A stretch of DNA of 64,000 nt from contig NZ_QAOG01000003.1 of the NCBI RefSeq assembly GCF_003050705.1, positions 186,001-250,000 of the forward strand, given 5' to 3'. The DNA is from Sphingomonas aurantiaca. GTDB taxonomy: Bacteria > Pseudomonadota > Alphaproteobacteria > Sphingomonadales > Sphingomonadaceae. A program made the position numbers and the translations under genes. Below the pieces are notes generated by a model that was given only the letters and a program-made list of their open reading frames with translations, did not search any database and had not been told where the DNA came from. Below, piece by piece: positions 55,615 to 64,000 of this stretch. Every line of letters starts with the position of its first letter. Within the stretch, counting starts at the first letter, position 1.

Positions 55615-56394
55615 ATGGCGACCGCACTCAGGACCGAACCGACCGTACGCGATCTGGTGTCGCCCGAGGAATGGGCGCTCCGCGTCGATCTCGCCGCCGC
55701 ATACCGGCTGGTCGCGCATTATGGCTGGGACGACCTGATCTTCACGCATCTGTCGGCGCGCGTGCCCGGCCCCGAGCATCATTTTCTCATCAACCCCTAC
55801 ACGCACATGTTCGAGGAGATCACCGCGTCGTCGCTCGTCAAGATCGACGTCAACGGCGACAAGGTCATGGACACGCCCGCGCCGGTCAACCGCGCCGGCT
55901 TCGTGATCCACTCTGCGATCCACGCCGCGCGCGACGACGCGGTTGCGGTGCTGCATCTGCACACGCCGCACGGCCAGGCGGTGTCGGCGATGGCGGAGGG
56001 GCTGCTCCCGCACACGCAGACCGCGATGATCGCCGGGCACGACGTGGCGTATCACGACTTCGAAGGCATCGCGACCGAGCTCGACGAGCGCGAGCGGCTG
56101 GTCGAGGATCTCGGCACCAAGCACAGCATGATCCTGCGCAACCACGGCACGCTGACGGTCGGCGAATCGATCCCGCAGGCGTTCCTGCGCATGTATTTCC
56201 TCGAACGCGCGTGCGAGGCGCAGGTGCTGATGCTCAGCGCCGGTCGCGAGAATCTCAACACCCCGAACCAGGGCGTGGCGGAGAAGGTCGAGGGCCAGTC
56301 GAGCGGTCCCGGCATGCGGATGCTCGCGGATGGCCTCGCCTGGCCGGCACTGCTCCGCAAACTCGACCGGATCGACCCGAGCTTCCGCGACTGA
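55615..56394 (+). CDS. Class II aldolase/adducin family protein
   Basis: A 259-residue zinc-dependent class II aldolase fold protein. The metal triad HLHTPHG is present near residue 113 and H180-region histidines in RNHGTLTVG. Opens with EEWALRVDLAAAYRLVAHYGWDDLIFTHLSARVPG, the family start. Members include fuculose-1-phosphate aldolase and ribulose-5-phosphate 4-epimerase, but this longer type resembles adducin-like paralogues of unknown substrate. AGGAG at 55603 fits the ATG at 55615 best. Divergent from the Crp-type gene. Confidence 0.9.
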   Translation: MATALRTEPTVRDLVSPEEWALRVDLAAAYRLVAHYGWDDLIFTHLSARVPGPEHHFLINPYTHMFEEITASSLVKIDVNGDKVMDTPAPVNRAGFVIHSAIHAARDDAVAVLHLHTPHGQAVSAMAEGLLPHTQTAMIAGHDVAYHDFEGIATELDERERLVEDLGTKHSMILRNHGTLTVGESIPQAFLRMYFLERACEAQVLMLSAGRENLNTPNQGVAEKVEGQSSGPGMRMLADGLAWPALLRKLDRIDPSFRD

Positions 56395-56420
56395 GCCCGG
56401 GCGCGACGGGAATAGATGCC

Positions 56421-56525
56421 ACCACCCCGGCGAAGGCCGGGGCCCAATTGGCAAGGTCGTTGTAACGCAGTACCGCGCTGACCAACTGCTGTTTTCCAAT
56501 TGGGCCCCGGCCTCCGCCGGGGGGG
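56421..56525 (+). repeat. R1 palindromic repeat, copy h (forward)
   Basis: Arms CACCCCGGCGAAGGCCGGGG and CCCCGGCCTCCGCCGGGGGG; core AAGGTCGTTGTAACGCAGTA. Its right end reaches to within about 14 bases of the next start codon. Confidence 0.92.
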
Positions 56526-56538
56526 CAGGGAGGGCACG

Positions 56539-56874
56539 ATGAAAGCGACAGCTTTAATGTTGGTCATGCTCTGCGCCACCCCAGCCATGGCGCAGCAAAC
56601 CCATATCTCGCCCAAACCCGCCCCCGCGATCGGCTATGACTGGAACGACGAGTCCTCCGCCGACGACCGGGTCCAGCAATCGCTATGGCCCCGCTCGGAC
56701 GCCAGCGCGGCAGGCCTCGACGACATGATTCACACCGAGCAATCCCCCCTCCACGCCGCGATCCGCGAAGACGGCGGCATCGGCAGCCGCGCACTGCACG
56801 GCCTGCGCAAAGTGGGCGGCGACTCCATCGTCGTGCCGGTGCTCAAGATCCACCTCGGCCACCCGCGACACTAG
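56539..56874 (+). CDS. Secreted protein of unknown function
   Basis: A 111-residue exported protein: MKATALMLVMLCATPAMAQQ is a signal peptide with an AMA cleavage site. The mature part is hydrophilic without cysteines (YDWNDESSADDRVQQSLWP; LKIHLGHPRH). AGGGAGGGCACG precedes the ATG. The gene starts directly behind an R1 repeat. No family recognised; length and signal argue for reality. Convergent with recN. Confidence 0.65.
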   Translation: MKATALMLVMLCATPAMAQQTHISPKPAPAIGYDWNDESSADDRVQQSLWPRSDASAAGLDDMIHTEQSPLHAAIREDGGIGSRALHGLRKVGGDSIVVPVLKIHLGHPRH

Positions 56875-56955
56875 ACGCCCTGAGCCCGCGAGCAAGGGCT
56901 AGAGGACGGGACGCTTGGGCAAACACGGCCGATTAGGCCAAGCCCCCAATCACCA

Positions 56956-58620
56956 TTAGGCCCGCTCAAGCAACCGCTCCGCCTGCGCGCGTGCCTCGTC
57001 GGTAATCATCGCGCCCGACAGCATTCGCGCAATCTCCTCGCGGCGCTCGTCCTCCGACAACGCCCGCACGCCGGTCCGCGTCACCGTCCCGTCGTTGCTC
57101 TTGGCGATCAGCAGATGCTTCGCGCCGCGCGCCGCAACCTGCGGGCTGTGCGTGACCACCAGCAGCTGCGTGCTCTGCGCCAGCCGCGCGAGTCGTTCGC
57201 CGATCGCGCTGGCCACCGCGCCGCCGACGCCGCGATCGATCTCGTCGAACACCATCGTCGACGCGCCGCCCTCTTCCGCCAGCGCCACCTTCAGCGCGAG
57301 GATGAAGCGCGACAATTCGCCGCCCGACGCGATCTTGGTGAGCGCCGCGAACGGCGCGCCCGGATTGGTCGAGATCTCGAACTCGACGCGGTCCTTGCCC
57401 GCCGAAGACCAGCCCTCTTCGCCCAGCGGCGCAACGACGGTCTGGAACCGCGCCGCATCCAGCTTCAACGGCGCAAGCTCGCCCGCCACCGCGACATCGA
57501 GTCGCTTGGCTGCCGCCAGCCGCCGCTTCGTCAGCGCATCGGCGGCCGTATCATACGCCTTGCGCGTCGACGCCACCCGCGCCTCGAGCACGGCAATCCC
57601 GCCTTCACCCGCATCGAGCCGCTCGAGCCGCGCGCGCATCTCGTCCGCCAGCGCCGCCAGATCGTCGGGCTGCACACGGTGCTTGCGCGCCATCGCGCGC
57701 AGCTCGAACAGCCGCGCCTCGTCATCCTCCAACGCGCGCGGATCATAAGCGAGCTCGGCGCGCGCATCGCGCAACTGCTCTTCGGCCACCGACGCCTCGA
57801 TCACCGCACGGTCGACCGCCGCGAGCGCCTCGCCCAGCGCGACATGATCCTCCGCGATCCGCTCCAGCACGCGCGCCGCCTGGCGCAGCTTCGCCAGCCC
57901 GCCGTCCTTACCCTCGAGAAAATCGTCGATCGCGGCCAGATCGTCGGCGATCTTCTCCGCGCGCTGCATCGAGCGCCGCGTATCCGCCAGCGTCTCTTCC
58001 TCGCCCGCGACCGGCGCCAGTGCGGTCAGCTCGGCGACGGTATGCTCCAGCCACTCGCGATCGCGCGCCGCGGTCTCGATATCGGCGCGCGCGGCGGCAA
58101 GCTCCGCCTCGGCCGCACGAAACCCCGCATACGCTTTCCCCGTAGCGCCCGGCTCGGTCCGCCCGAAAATGTCGAGCAACGCACGATGCCCGCGCGCATT
58201 GAGCAACCCGCGCTCGTCATGCTGGCCGTGGATCTCGACCAGATGCGGCGCCATCTCGCGCAGCAGCCCGGCCGACGCGGGCTGGTCGTTGACGAACCCG
58301 CGACTGCCGCCGTCCGCTTTGACGATCCGCCGCACGATCAGCGGCTCGCCGCGCTCGATCTCCAGCCCGTTCTCGTCGAACAGCAGCGCGAGCGGCGATT
58401 CGGGGGCAGGGGCGTCGAACGTCGCGGTCACCACCGCCTGCGCAGCACCATGCCGCACCAGCCCGCTGTCGCCGCGTCCGCCAAGCGCCAGCCCCAGCGC
58501 GTCGAGCAGGATCGACTTGCCCGCGCCGGTCTCGCCGGTCAGCACGCCGAGCCCTTCGCCGAATCCCAGATCCAGCGCCTCGATGAGCACCACGTCGCGA
58601 ATGGAAAGATCGGTCAGCAT
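56956..58620 (-). CDS. recN: DNA repair protein RecN
   Basis: RecN, 554 residues, SMC-like ATPase that holds broken DNA ends during recombination repair. Walker A LTGETGAGKS (27-36) at the N-terminus; a long central coiled coil about 150-370 (ELAAARADIETAARDREWLE); C-terminal signature GGELSRFILALKVALA and Walker B TMVFDEIDRGVGG; ending in SGAMITDEARAQAERLL. Complete. Next upstream gene in the same direction is bamD, as in many proteobacteria. Confidence 0.97.
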   Translation of the reverse strand: MLTDLSIRDVVLIEALDLGFGEGLGVLTGETGAGKSILLDALGLALGGRGDSGLVRHGAAQAVVTATFDAPAPESPLALLFDENGLEIERGEPLIVRRIVKADGGSRGFVNDQPASAGLLREMAPHLVEIHGQHDERGLLNARGHRALLDIFGRTEPGATGKAYAGFRAAEAELAAARADIETAARDREWLEHTVAELTALAPVAGEEETLADTRRSMQRAEKIADDLAAIDDFLEGKDGGLAKLRQAARVLERIAEDHVALGEALAAVDRAVIEASVAEEQLRDARAELAYDPRALEDDEARLFELRAMARKHRVQPDDLAALADEMRARLERLDAGEGGIAVLEARVASTRKAYDTAADALTKRRLAAAKRLDVAVAGELAPLKLDAARFQTVVAPLGEEGWSSAGKDRVEFEISTNPGAPFAALTKIASGGELSRFILALKVALAEEGGASTMVFDEIDRGVGGAVASAIGERLARLAQSTQLLVVTHSPQVAARGAKHLLIAKSNDGTVTRTGVRALSEDERREEIARMLSGAMITDEARAQAERLLERA

Positions 58621-58686
58621 CGCGCGCGTCTTAGCCGATCCGCGCGTGAAGGTGATCCCCCATTGTTCTCATCGCGGATTTTGCGA

Positions 58687-59649
58687 TCAGCTACCGGGGC
58701 CGGTCCGCGTCGCGCTGCCCGGGCCGACGGGGGCGGGGCTCGAAATGCTGCCCGCGCCGGTGCCGCCGGTGTTGCCGTTGGCCTTGGGAAGCTCCAGCGC
58801 GCCGGTACCCGGCGTGCCTGCGGTACCCGTCGCCACCACCGGCTCACCGGGCGCGAGCGGGGCGATCGGCTTGACCGGATGGTCGCGCATCAGCTTGTAG
58901 GCGTGATCATACCAGTCGGTGCCGGGATAGTTGCGCCCGAGCACCGCCGCGGCCTTTTCGGCCTCGATCGGCACGCCGAGCTGCAGATATGTCTCGGTCA
59001 GCCGCATCAGCGCCTCGGGCGTGTGCGTGGTCTGCTGGAACTTGTCGATCACCGTGCGGAACCGGCCGTTCGCCGCGAGCCACTGGCCGCGCGTCTCGTA
59101 GAAGCGGCCGATCTCCATCTCCTTGCCCGCGAGATGGTCGTTGACCAGATCGATCTTCAGCCGCGCATCCGACGCATAGCGCGTGTTCGGATAGCGCCGC
59201 ATCAGCTCGCCGAGCGAATCGAGCGCCTGGCGCGTGATCTTCTGGTCGCGAGTCACGTCGGTGATCTGCTCGTAATAGCCTAGCGCGATCAGGTAATAGG
59301 CGTACGGCGCGTCGCGGTTGCCCGGATGGACCGCCAGGAAGCGCTGCGCCGAGCTGATCGACGCGGTGTAGTCTTTGGCGAGGTAATAGCTGAATGCCGA
59401 CATGATCTGCGCGCGGCGCGCCCAGATCGAATAGGGATGCTGGCGCTCGACCTCGTCGAACAGCTGGGCTGCCTCCTTGTAGCGCGCCTGGTCGAGCCGC
59501 TGCTTGGCGGTCGAGTACAGCGTGCCCACGTCGCGCGCGACATAGGGGAGGTCGCCCTTGGCGGCGCGGCCACCCGCACAACCGGCTATGGGGAGCGCAA
59601 GCGCGGCGATGAGCGTGACCGCGAGGGCACGAGACTGGGTGATACGCAT
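58687..59649 (-). CDS. bamD: Outer membrane assembly lipoprotein BamD
   Basis: BamD, 320 residues, essential lipoprotein of the BAM complex that folds outer-membrane proteins. Signal peptide with lipobox LPIAGC; C24 is lipidated. Five TPR-like repeats span about 40-265 (LYSTAKQRLDQARYKEAAQLFDEVERQHPYSIW opens the first). A C-terminal tail (about 275-320) is low-complexity G/T/P/A-rich, as in other sphingomonads. ATG 59649 is the first fit to the family; the frame runs open further upstream without family similarity. Confidence 0.95.
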   Translation of the reverse strand: MRITQSRALAVTLIAALALPIAGCAGGRAAKGDLPYVARDVGTLYSTAKQRLDQARYKEAAQLFDEVERQHPYSIWARRAQIMSAFSYYLAKDYTASISSAQRFLAVHPGNRDAPYAYYLIALGYYEQITDVTRDQKITRQALDSLGELMRRYPNTRYASDARLKIDLVNDHLAGKEMEIGRFYETRGQWLAANGRFRTVIDKFQQTTHTPEALMRLTETYLQLGVPIEAEKAAAVLGRNYPGTDWYDHAYKLMRDHPVKPIAPLAPGEPVVATGTAGTPGTGALELPKANGNTGGTGAGSISSPAPVGPGSATRTGPGS

Positions 59650-59784
59650 CGGCGTGATCCTTAGCGTAAGCGGATAGCCGCGAACAATCCTTTTCGCCGG
59701 GTCGCTCTTGCCCCTTCCCGCCAACCGGATCGCACGGCAATAGTCGCGCGTTGGCGTCACGCCATTGTTATCGAGGATCATGTC

Positions 59785-60609
59785 ATGCCGGCCACATTGT
59801 TGCACACCCACCGCGTCGAAAAGCCATGGGGTCGCGACACGCTCTGGCCCGGCTTCGAGGATCCCGCCGCGGGCTCGCCGCCGATCGGCGAAGTCTGGTT
59901 CCAGGAGCCCGGCAACACCACGCCCGACCTGCTGATCAAATATCTGTTCACCAGCGAGAAGCTGTCTGTGCAGGTCCATCCCGATGACGAGCAGGCGCAT
60001 GCGCGTGGTCTGCCGCGCGGCAAGGACGAATGCTGGACGATCCTCGCCGCCGAGCCGACCTCGACGATCGCGGTCGGCACGAAGGCGCCGATGTCGAAGG
60101 ACGACCTGCGCGCGTCGGCGATCGACGGCACGATCGAGGACAAGCTCGACTGGAAGCCCGTCCAGCCCGGCGACTTCATGTATTGCGCGTCGGACACGAT
60201 CCACGCGATCGGCGGCGGGCTCACCGTGATCGAGGTCCAGCAGAATTCGGAGACCACCTACCGGCTCTACGATTACGGCAGCGACCGCGAACTCCACCTC
60301 AAGGACGGCATCGACGTCGCCGATCCGACGCCCTACGTCCCCGTCGCGCCGCCGATCGAGGTTGAGACCGGCCGGACGATCATGGTCGAGGGCCCCAAAT
60401 TCGTGCTCGAGCGCTGGAAGGGTGGCGACCATGTCGTCAACCTGCCCGAGGGCACGACCGGCTGGGTGATCCCGGTCACCGGGTCGGGCCACGTCGCCGG
60501 CGTGGCGTTCAAGGCGGGCGAATGCGCGACGATGACGGGCAGCGAAACCGTCTCGACCAGCGCCGACGCCGACGTCCTGTTCGCCTATCCCCTCGCCAAG
60601 CGGATCTGA
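59785..60609 (+). CDS. Mannose-6-phosphate isomerase, class I (type I PMI)
   Basis: A 274-residue cupin-fold zinc enzyme interconverting mannose 6-phosphate and fructose 6-phosphate. Metal ligands lie in LSVQVHPDDEQAH (Q, H and E), and FMYCASDTIHAIGGGL with a second histidine; KPWGRDTLWPGF is the type I opening. It is shorter than E. coli ManA, lacking the helical insertion, as usual for the short bacterial class. Probably feeds GDP-mannose for the polysaccharide glycosyltransferase encoded next. Divergent from bamD. Confidence 0.93.
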   Translation: MPATLLHTHRVEKPWGRDTLWPGFEDPAAGSPPIGEVWFQEPGNTTPDLLIKYLFTSEKLSVQVHPDDEQAHARGLPRGKDECWTILAAEPTSTIAVGTKAPMSKDDLRASAIDGTIEDKLDWKPVQPGDFMYCASDTIHAIGGGLTVIEVQQNSETTYRLYDYGSDRELHLKDGIDVADPTPYVPVAPPIEVETGRTIMVEGPKFVLERWKGGDHVVNLPEGTTGWVIPVTGSGHVAGVAFKAGECATMTGSETVSTSADADVLFAYPLAKRI

Positions 60610-60619
60610 AGAGAGAATG

Positions 60620-60674
60620 TGCTCCCGCGAAGGCGGGAGCCCAGTCTGGGTCCCCGCCTTCGCGGGGACACAAG
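60620..60674. repeat. R3 palindromic repeat, copy d
   Basis: TGCTCCCGCGAAGGCGGGAGC and TCCCCGCCTTCGCGGGGACA nearly back to back, followed by an R1 element as in copies a and b. Confidence 0.85.
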
Positions 60675-60700
60675 GTGAGGGCGACGCCCCCCCAACTACC

Positions 60701-60806
60701 ACCACACCGGCGAAGGCCGGGGCCCAATTGGGAAGGCAGCAGTAACCGGACGCCGTCCCACGCCATCACCGTCCCCCAATTGGGCCCCGGCCTCCGCCGG
60801 GGTGGA
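60701..60806 (+). repeat. R1 palindromic repeat, copy i (forward)
   Basis: Arms CACCGGCGAAGGCCGGGGCCC (one base pair shorter) and CCCCGGCCTCCGCCGGGGTG; core AAGGCAGCAGTAACCGGACG. Confidence 0.9.
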
Positions 60807-60855
60807 ATGACAGGCATGATGCTCCGTTAACCCCGCCGCCCTATATCCAGCCGCA

Positions 60856-62037
60856 ATGCTCAGAGTCCTGACCCTCTCCACCCTGTTCCCCGACGTCACC
60901 CGCCCCAATTTCGGCGTCTTCGTCGAGCGCCAGACTTTTGGCCTCGCCGCGCATCCCGACGTAGACCTAAAGCTCGTCGCCCCGATCGGCCTTCCGCCGG
61001 GCCCGCTCGGCCGCCTCCGCCATTACGCACCCCTCGCCAAACTCCCCCGGCGCGAGACGTGGAAAGGCCTCGACGTCCACCGCCCGCGCTTCACCGCCAT
61101 CCCCTTCACGGAAGGCCGCGGCCACGCTGCCGCACTCGAGCGAGCGCTAGTCCCGATCCTCGACACCTTGCGCGAAACATTCGCGTTCGACGTGATCGAC
61201 GCGTCGTTCTTCTTCCCCGACGGCCCGGCCGCGGTCGCGCTCGGCAAGCGTTACGGCGTCCCCGTCTCAATCAAGGCGCGGGGCGCGGATATCCACCATT
61301 GGGGCAACGCCCCCGCCACGGCCGCCGCCGTCCGCGCCGCGGGGCAGGGCGCCGATGGCATGCTCGCGGTCAGCGCGGCGATGAAGGCCGACATGATCGC
61401 GATGGGGCTCCCCGCCGACCGCATCCGAGTCCACCATACCGGAGTCGACCATGCGCGCTTCCACCCAATAGACCGGGCCATTGCAAAGGCAGCACTCGGC
61501 GTCACCGGCCCGCTGGTCGTCTCGGTCGGCGCGCTGATCCCGCGCAAGCGGCATGACATCGTCATCGACGCGGTCGCAGCACTCCCCGGAGTCACGCTGC
61601 TGATCGCAGGCGAGGGGCCGGAACGCGCGTCGCTCGAGGCGCGGATCGCGCGCCACGGCATCAGCGACCGGGTCCGCCTGCTAGGCGCCGTCCCGCACAC
61701 CGACCTGCCCCGGCTGATCGCCGCCGCCGACGTCAGCGCGCTGGCCTCCAGTTCGGAAGGCCTTGCCAACGCCTGGATCGAATCGCTCGCCTGCGGCACG
61801 CCGATCGTCATCACCGACGCCGGCGGCGCGCACGAAGTGGTGACCTCGCCCGATGCCGGCCGGGTCACGATCCGCGACGGGCTGGCATTCGCCGCCGCGA
61901 TCGACGCGCTGCTCAAGGATCCCCCGACAGCGGCGGCAACCTGCGCCACCGCGGCCGCCTTCACCTGGGAGGCCAACACCACCGCGCTCTACGCGCATCT
62001 GGCGACGTTAGCCGCGAATCACCCTTCGAGAGGGTAG
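60856..62037 (+). CDS. Glycosyltransferase family 4 protein
   Basis: A 393-residue GT-B glycosyltransferase. N-terminal acceptor domain LTLSTLFPDVTRPNFGVFVERQ; C-terminal donor domain with GALIPRKRHDIVIDAVA, LLIAGEGPERASLEAR and the EX7E-like SSSEGLANAWIESLACGTPIV, as in GT4 enzymes. ATG at 60856 lies behind a weak ribosome binding site. It follows the PMI gene in the same direction after two repeats. Sugar and acceptor unknown. Its 3' end overlaps the Mth938 gene by 19 bases on the opposite strand. Confidence 0.92.
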   Translation: MLRVLTLSTLFPDVTRPNFGVFVERQTFGLAAHPDVDLKLVAPIGLPPGPLGRLRHYAPLAKLPRRETWKGLDVHRPRFTAIPFTEGRGHAAALERALVPILDTLRETFAFDVIDASFFFPDGPAAVALGKRYGVPVSIKARGADIHHWGNAPATAAAVRAAGQGADGMLAVSAAMKADMIAMGLPADRIRVHHTGVDHARFHPIDRAIAKAALGVTGPLVVSVGALIPRKRHDIVIDAVAALPGVTLLIAGEGPERASLEARIARHGISDRVRLLGAVPHTDLPRLIAAADVSALASSSEGLANAWIESLACGTPIVITDAGGAHEVVTSPDAGRVTIRDGLAFAAAIDALLKDPPTAAATCATAAAFTWEANTTALYAHLATLAANHPSRG

Positions 62038-62393
62038 AGCGCCGCCACGATCCAGCGACCCTCGCCGCGCAACACCGCCCACGCGCGGGCGGCGGCGCGG
62101 CTGTCCATCGCCTCGATCCCGAACCCGCGAGCCTCGACCGCGCGCTTGAACACAAGCGGCGGCTGGCGCAGCGCCGAACCGGTCCCCAGCAACAGGAACT
62201 CCGGCGGCGGATCGAGCGCGAGCAATGCCGCCACATCCGCCTCGCCCAGCGTCTCGAACGCAGGCGGCGTCCAGCCATCCGCGCGCTCGGGGCTGATCGA
62301 CAGAGCGGTATAATAGCCGTCGTCGACCTTGAACCCAGCCCGACCGATCGCCGAGATCATCGGCCCATCGGTCTTCTCGCGGTCCATCCTCAT
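62019..62393 (-). CDS. Mth938-domain (DUF498) protein
   Basis: A 124-residue protein with the Mth938-like fold: GYYTALSISPERADGWTP, PEFLLLGTGSALRQPP and GFGIEAMDSRAAARAWAVLRGEGR are the conserved strand and loop blocks. In alphaproteobacteria it is regularly found behind secD-secF; the ATG directly follows the secF stop (TAAATG). Possibly linked to membrane-complex assembly (the related mitochondrial NDUFAF3 acts in complex I assembly); that link is by family only. Overlaps the convergent glycosyltransferase gene end. Confidence 0.92.
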   Translation of the reverse strand: MRMDREKTDGPMISAIGRAGFKVDDGYYTALSISPERADGWTPPAFETLGEADVAALLALDPPPEFLLLGTGSALRQPPLVFKRAVEARGFGIEAMDSRAAARAWAVLRGEGRWIVAALYPLEG

Positions 62394-63362
62394 TTAGCGT
62401 TCGACCTTCGGGCCCACCCGTTCGGCACCGTCCTGCACGCCGCCCTTGCGCGGGGCCGGATCGGCACGAAGCCCCAGCGTGATCAGCAGCGACGACGACA
62501 CGTAGATCGACGAATACGTCCCCACGACGATACCCAGGATCATCGCCGCGGTGAACCCGCGCAGCACATGGCCGCCGAGCACCAGCATCGCGACCAGCGC
62601 GAGCAGGATCGTCACCGACGTCATCACCGTGCGCGGCAGCGTCTCGTTCACCGACAGGTCGATGATCTCGCGCATGTCCATCTTGCGATAGCGGCGCATA
62701 TTCTCGCGGATACGGTCGTCGATCACGATCTTGTCGTTGATCGAGTAGGAGATGATCGTCAGCACCGCCGCGACGATGTTCAGGTCGAACTCGAACTGCG
62801 TCAGCGCGAAGAAGCCGAGCGTCATCAACAGATCGTGGACGATCGCGACGACGGTCGACACGCCGAACTGCCATTCGAACCGCACCACCGCGAACAGCGC
62901 GATGCCGAGGATGGCGAGGCCGACCGCGAGCAGACCCTTGCTGATCAGCTCCTCGGATACCTTGCCCGAGATCGTGTCGTACTTCGAGAAGGTCGCGCCG
63001 GGGAACTTGACCGCGAGGTCGTCCGACACCTTCTTGACGAGGCGGTTGGTCGCCCCCTCGTCGTTGCTCTGCGGGATCGGCAGGCGGATCGACAGCGTCT
63101 TGGGGTCGCTGAACGACTGGATCGAGGCCTCGCCGACGCCGAGACGGTCGACTTCGGTCCGGACCGCGTCGATCGACGGCGGGGTCGCGAACTTCTCTTC
63201 GATCAGGACGCCGCCGACAAAGTCGACGCCCATGTTCAAGCCCTTGGTGACGACGAGTCCGATCGCCAGCAACGACAGCAGCAGGGTCAGCCCGAACGCC
63301 CATTTGCGGAGCGACACGAACTTCAGGTTGGTGTTGTCGGGAACGAGTTTCAGCAGGCGCAT
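62394..63362 (-). CDS. secF: Protein translocase subunit SecF
   Basis: SecF, 322 residues, inner-membrane partner of SecD that uses the proton gradient to pull preproteins through SecYEG. Six membrane helices: the first at about 20-40, then the periplasmic domain (about 45-140, GVDFVGGVLIEEKF), then five helices with conserved FDRIREN-like DDRIRENMRRY and SINETL-like DLSVNETLPRTVMTSV. ATG 63362 gives MRLLKLVPDNT. 14 bases behind secD; cotranscribed. Confidence 0.96.
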   Translation of the reverse strand: MRLLKLVPDNTNLKFVSLRKWAFGLTLLLSLLAIGLVVTKGLNMGVDFVGGVLIEEKFATPPSIDAVRTEVDRLGVGEASIQSFSDPKTLSIRLPIPQSNDEGATNRLVKKVSDDLAVKFPGATFSKYDTISGKVSEELISKGLLAVGLAILGIALFAVVRFEWQFGVSTVVAIVHDLLMTLGFFALTQFEFDLNIVAAVLTIISYSINDKIVIDDRIRENMRRYRKMDMREIIDLSVNETLPRTVMTSVTILLALVAMLVLGGHVLRGFTAAMILGIVVGTYSSIYVSSSLLITLGLRADPAPRKGGVQDGAERVGPKVER

Positions 63363-63376
63363 GGTAATCTCCCGCC

Positions 63377-64000
63377 TCAAATATTGATCGTGGTGGGGCG
63401 GTTCTTCCGCAGCCACAGCGCGACCATCATCCGCGTGAACGTGACGGCGGTGAACACCGACGTGCAGATCCCGATCAGCAGAACGACCGCAAAGCCTTTC
63501 ACAGGGCCCGAGCCGAGCAGCAGCATGATCACGCCGGTGATGGCATGCGTCACGTTCGCCTCGAAGATCGTCCGCGACGCTTCCTTGTAGCCGAGCTCGA
63601 CCGACTGGATCACGCTACGCCCGCGTCGCCGCTCTTCGCGGATACGCTCGTTGATCAGCACGTTGGCATCCACCGCGGTACCGATCGTCAGCACGAAGCC
63701 GGCGATACCGGGCAGCGTCAGCGTCGCGTTCAGCATCGCCATGACGGCGACGATGACGAGGATGTTGATGACCACCGCGAGGTTCGCATACAGGCCGAAC
63801 CGGCCATAGGTGACGAACATGAACACGATCACCGCGAGCGCCGCGATGATCGACGCGAGCACGCCGGCACGGATCGAATCCTTGCCGAGATCAGGGCTGA
63901 CGGTGCTCTCCGCGACCACCTTCAATGCAACCGGCAGCTTGCCCGAGCGCAGCGAGATCGCCAGCGCGTTCGCCGATTCGACCGTGAAGTTGCCCGAGAT
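63377..64000 (-). CDS. secD: Protein translocase subunit SecD (5' end outside window)
   Basis: The last 207 residues of SecD; the gene continues beyond base 64000. Visible are the end of the periplasmic P1 domain (SGNFTVESANALAISLRSGKLPV, cut here by the edge) and the C-terminal six-helix RND region, including DANVLINERIREE and the helix-rich IVAVMAMLNATLTLPGIAGFVLTIG. The sequence ends WLRKNRPTTINI. First gene of secD-secF-Mth938. Confidence 0.96.
   Translation of the reverse strand: MSGNFTVESANALAISLRSGKLPVALKVVAESTVSPDLGKDSIRAGVLASIIAALAVIVFMFVTYGRFGLYANLAVVINILVIVAVMAMLNATLTLPGIAGFVLTIGTAVDANVLINERIREERRRGRSVIQSVELGYKEASRTIFEANVTHAITGVIMLLLGSGPVKGFAVVLLIGICTSVFTAVTFTRMMVALWLRKNRPTTINI

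Noticed and set aside
58687-60705. 672-codon frame ending with BamD as one fused protein
   Set aside because: The N-terminal half is the antisense frame of the mannose-6-phosphate isomerase gene; BamD starts at 59649 with its lipoprotein signal.

Overview
The window is a gene-dense, high-GC piece of a bacterial chromosome from an alphaproteobacterium, most likely Sphingomonas or a close sphingomonad. Supporting signs are the compact hisB-hisH-hisA-hisF-hisE cluster followed by a HIT protein, an alphaproteobacterial SspB, an ATP12-type F1 assembly chaperone, a plant-type glutamate-cysteine ligase, a CIRCE-controlled groESL, a secD-secF-Mth938 cluster and a very large Oar-like TonB-dependent receptor. 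The genus is inferred from gene content and style, not from a marker gene. No prophage, insertion sequence, CRISPR array or antiphage island is visible.

Layout. 1-2.3 kb: end of a PfkB kinase, an APC-family amino acid permease and a HIT hydrolase. 2.4-5.9 kb: histidine operon on the minus strand. 5.9-9.4 kb: sspB, fumC, two tiny membrane or basic proteins, guanylate kinase. 9.5-18 kb: HAD phosphatase/small membrane protein/ATP12, a YagU-like protein, an RluC-type pseudouridine synthase with a CrcB fluoride channel, a lipoprotein, two glycine-zipper paralogues flanking an OsmC protein, a TRIC/UPF0126 channel. 18-25 kb: GNAT-SppA pair, groESL, and a three-gene unit coding for a membrane-anchored LuxR-type HTH protein, a multi-pass membrane protein and a MarR-like regulator, then tRNA-Gly. 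25-33 kb: ICMT-like membrane methyltransferase, gshA-rsmE, ubiA-pmbA-inositol phosphatase. 32.7-35.4 kb: TelA/XpaC-like tellurite-type cluster with a small Cys/His protein and a VOC protein. 35-48 kb: quinone oxidoreductase, a putative zinc peptidase, TypA, L,D-transpeptidase, ABC-F ATPase, SleB-type hydrolase, LytS/LytR two-component system. 48-64 kb: TonB receptor, LigA, Tat-type SDR, Crp/Fnr regulator divergent from a class II aldolase, RecN, BamD, mannose-6-phosphate isomerase, glycosyltransferase, Mth938 protein, SecF and the end of SecD.

The most striking signal outside the genes is a dense population of small palindromic repeats. About 27 complete or near-complete elements, plus solo fragments, fall into at least six families. 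Most are two inverted arms around a core. In four families (here called R1, R2, R4 and R5) the core is asymmetric and conserved between copies, so each copy can be given an orientation, and R1, R2 and R4 occur both ways round. They lie in the intergenic gaps, often stacked in pairs (R3 followed by R1 three times), and in a few places supply a stop codon or lie at a translation start. This resembles REPIN-type elements mobilised in trans by a RAYT transposase, which is not in this window.

Most genes are housekeeping and their functions follow from recognisable motifs. Coordinates of repeats are read by eye and may be off by a few bases.
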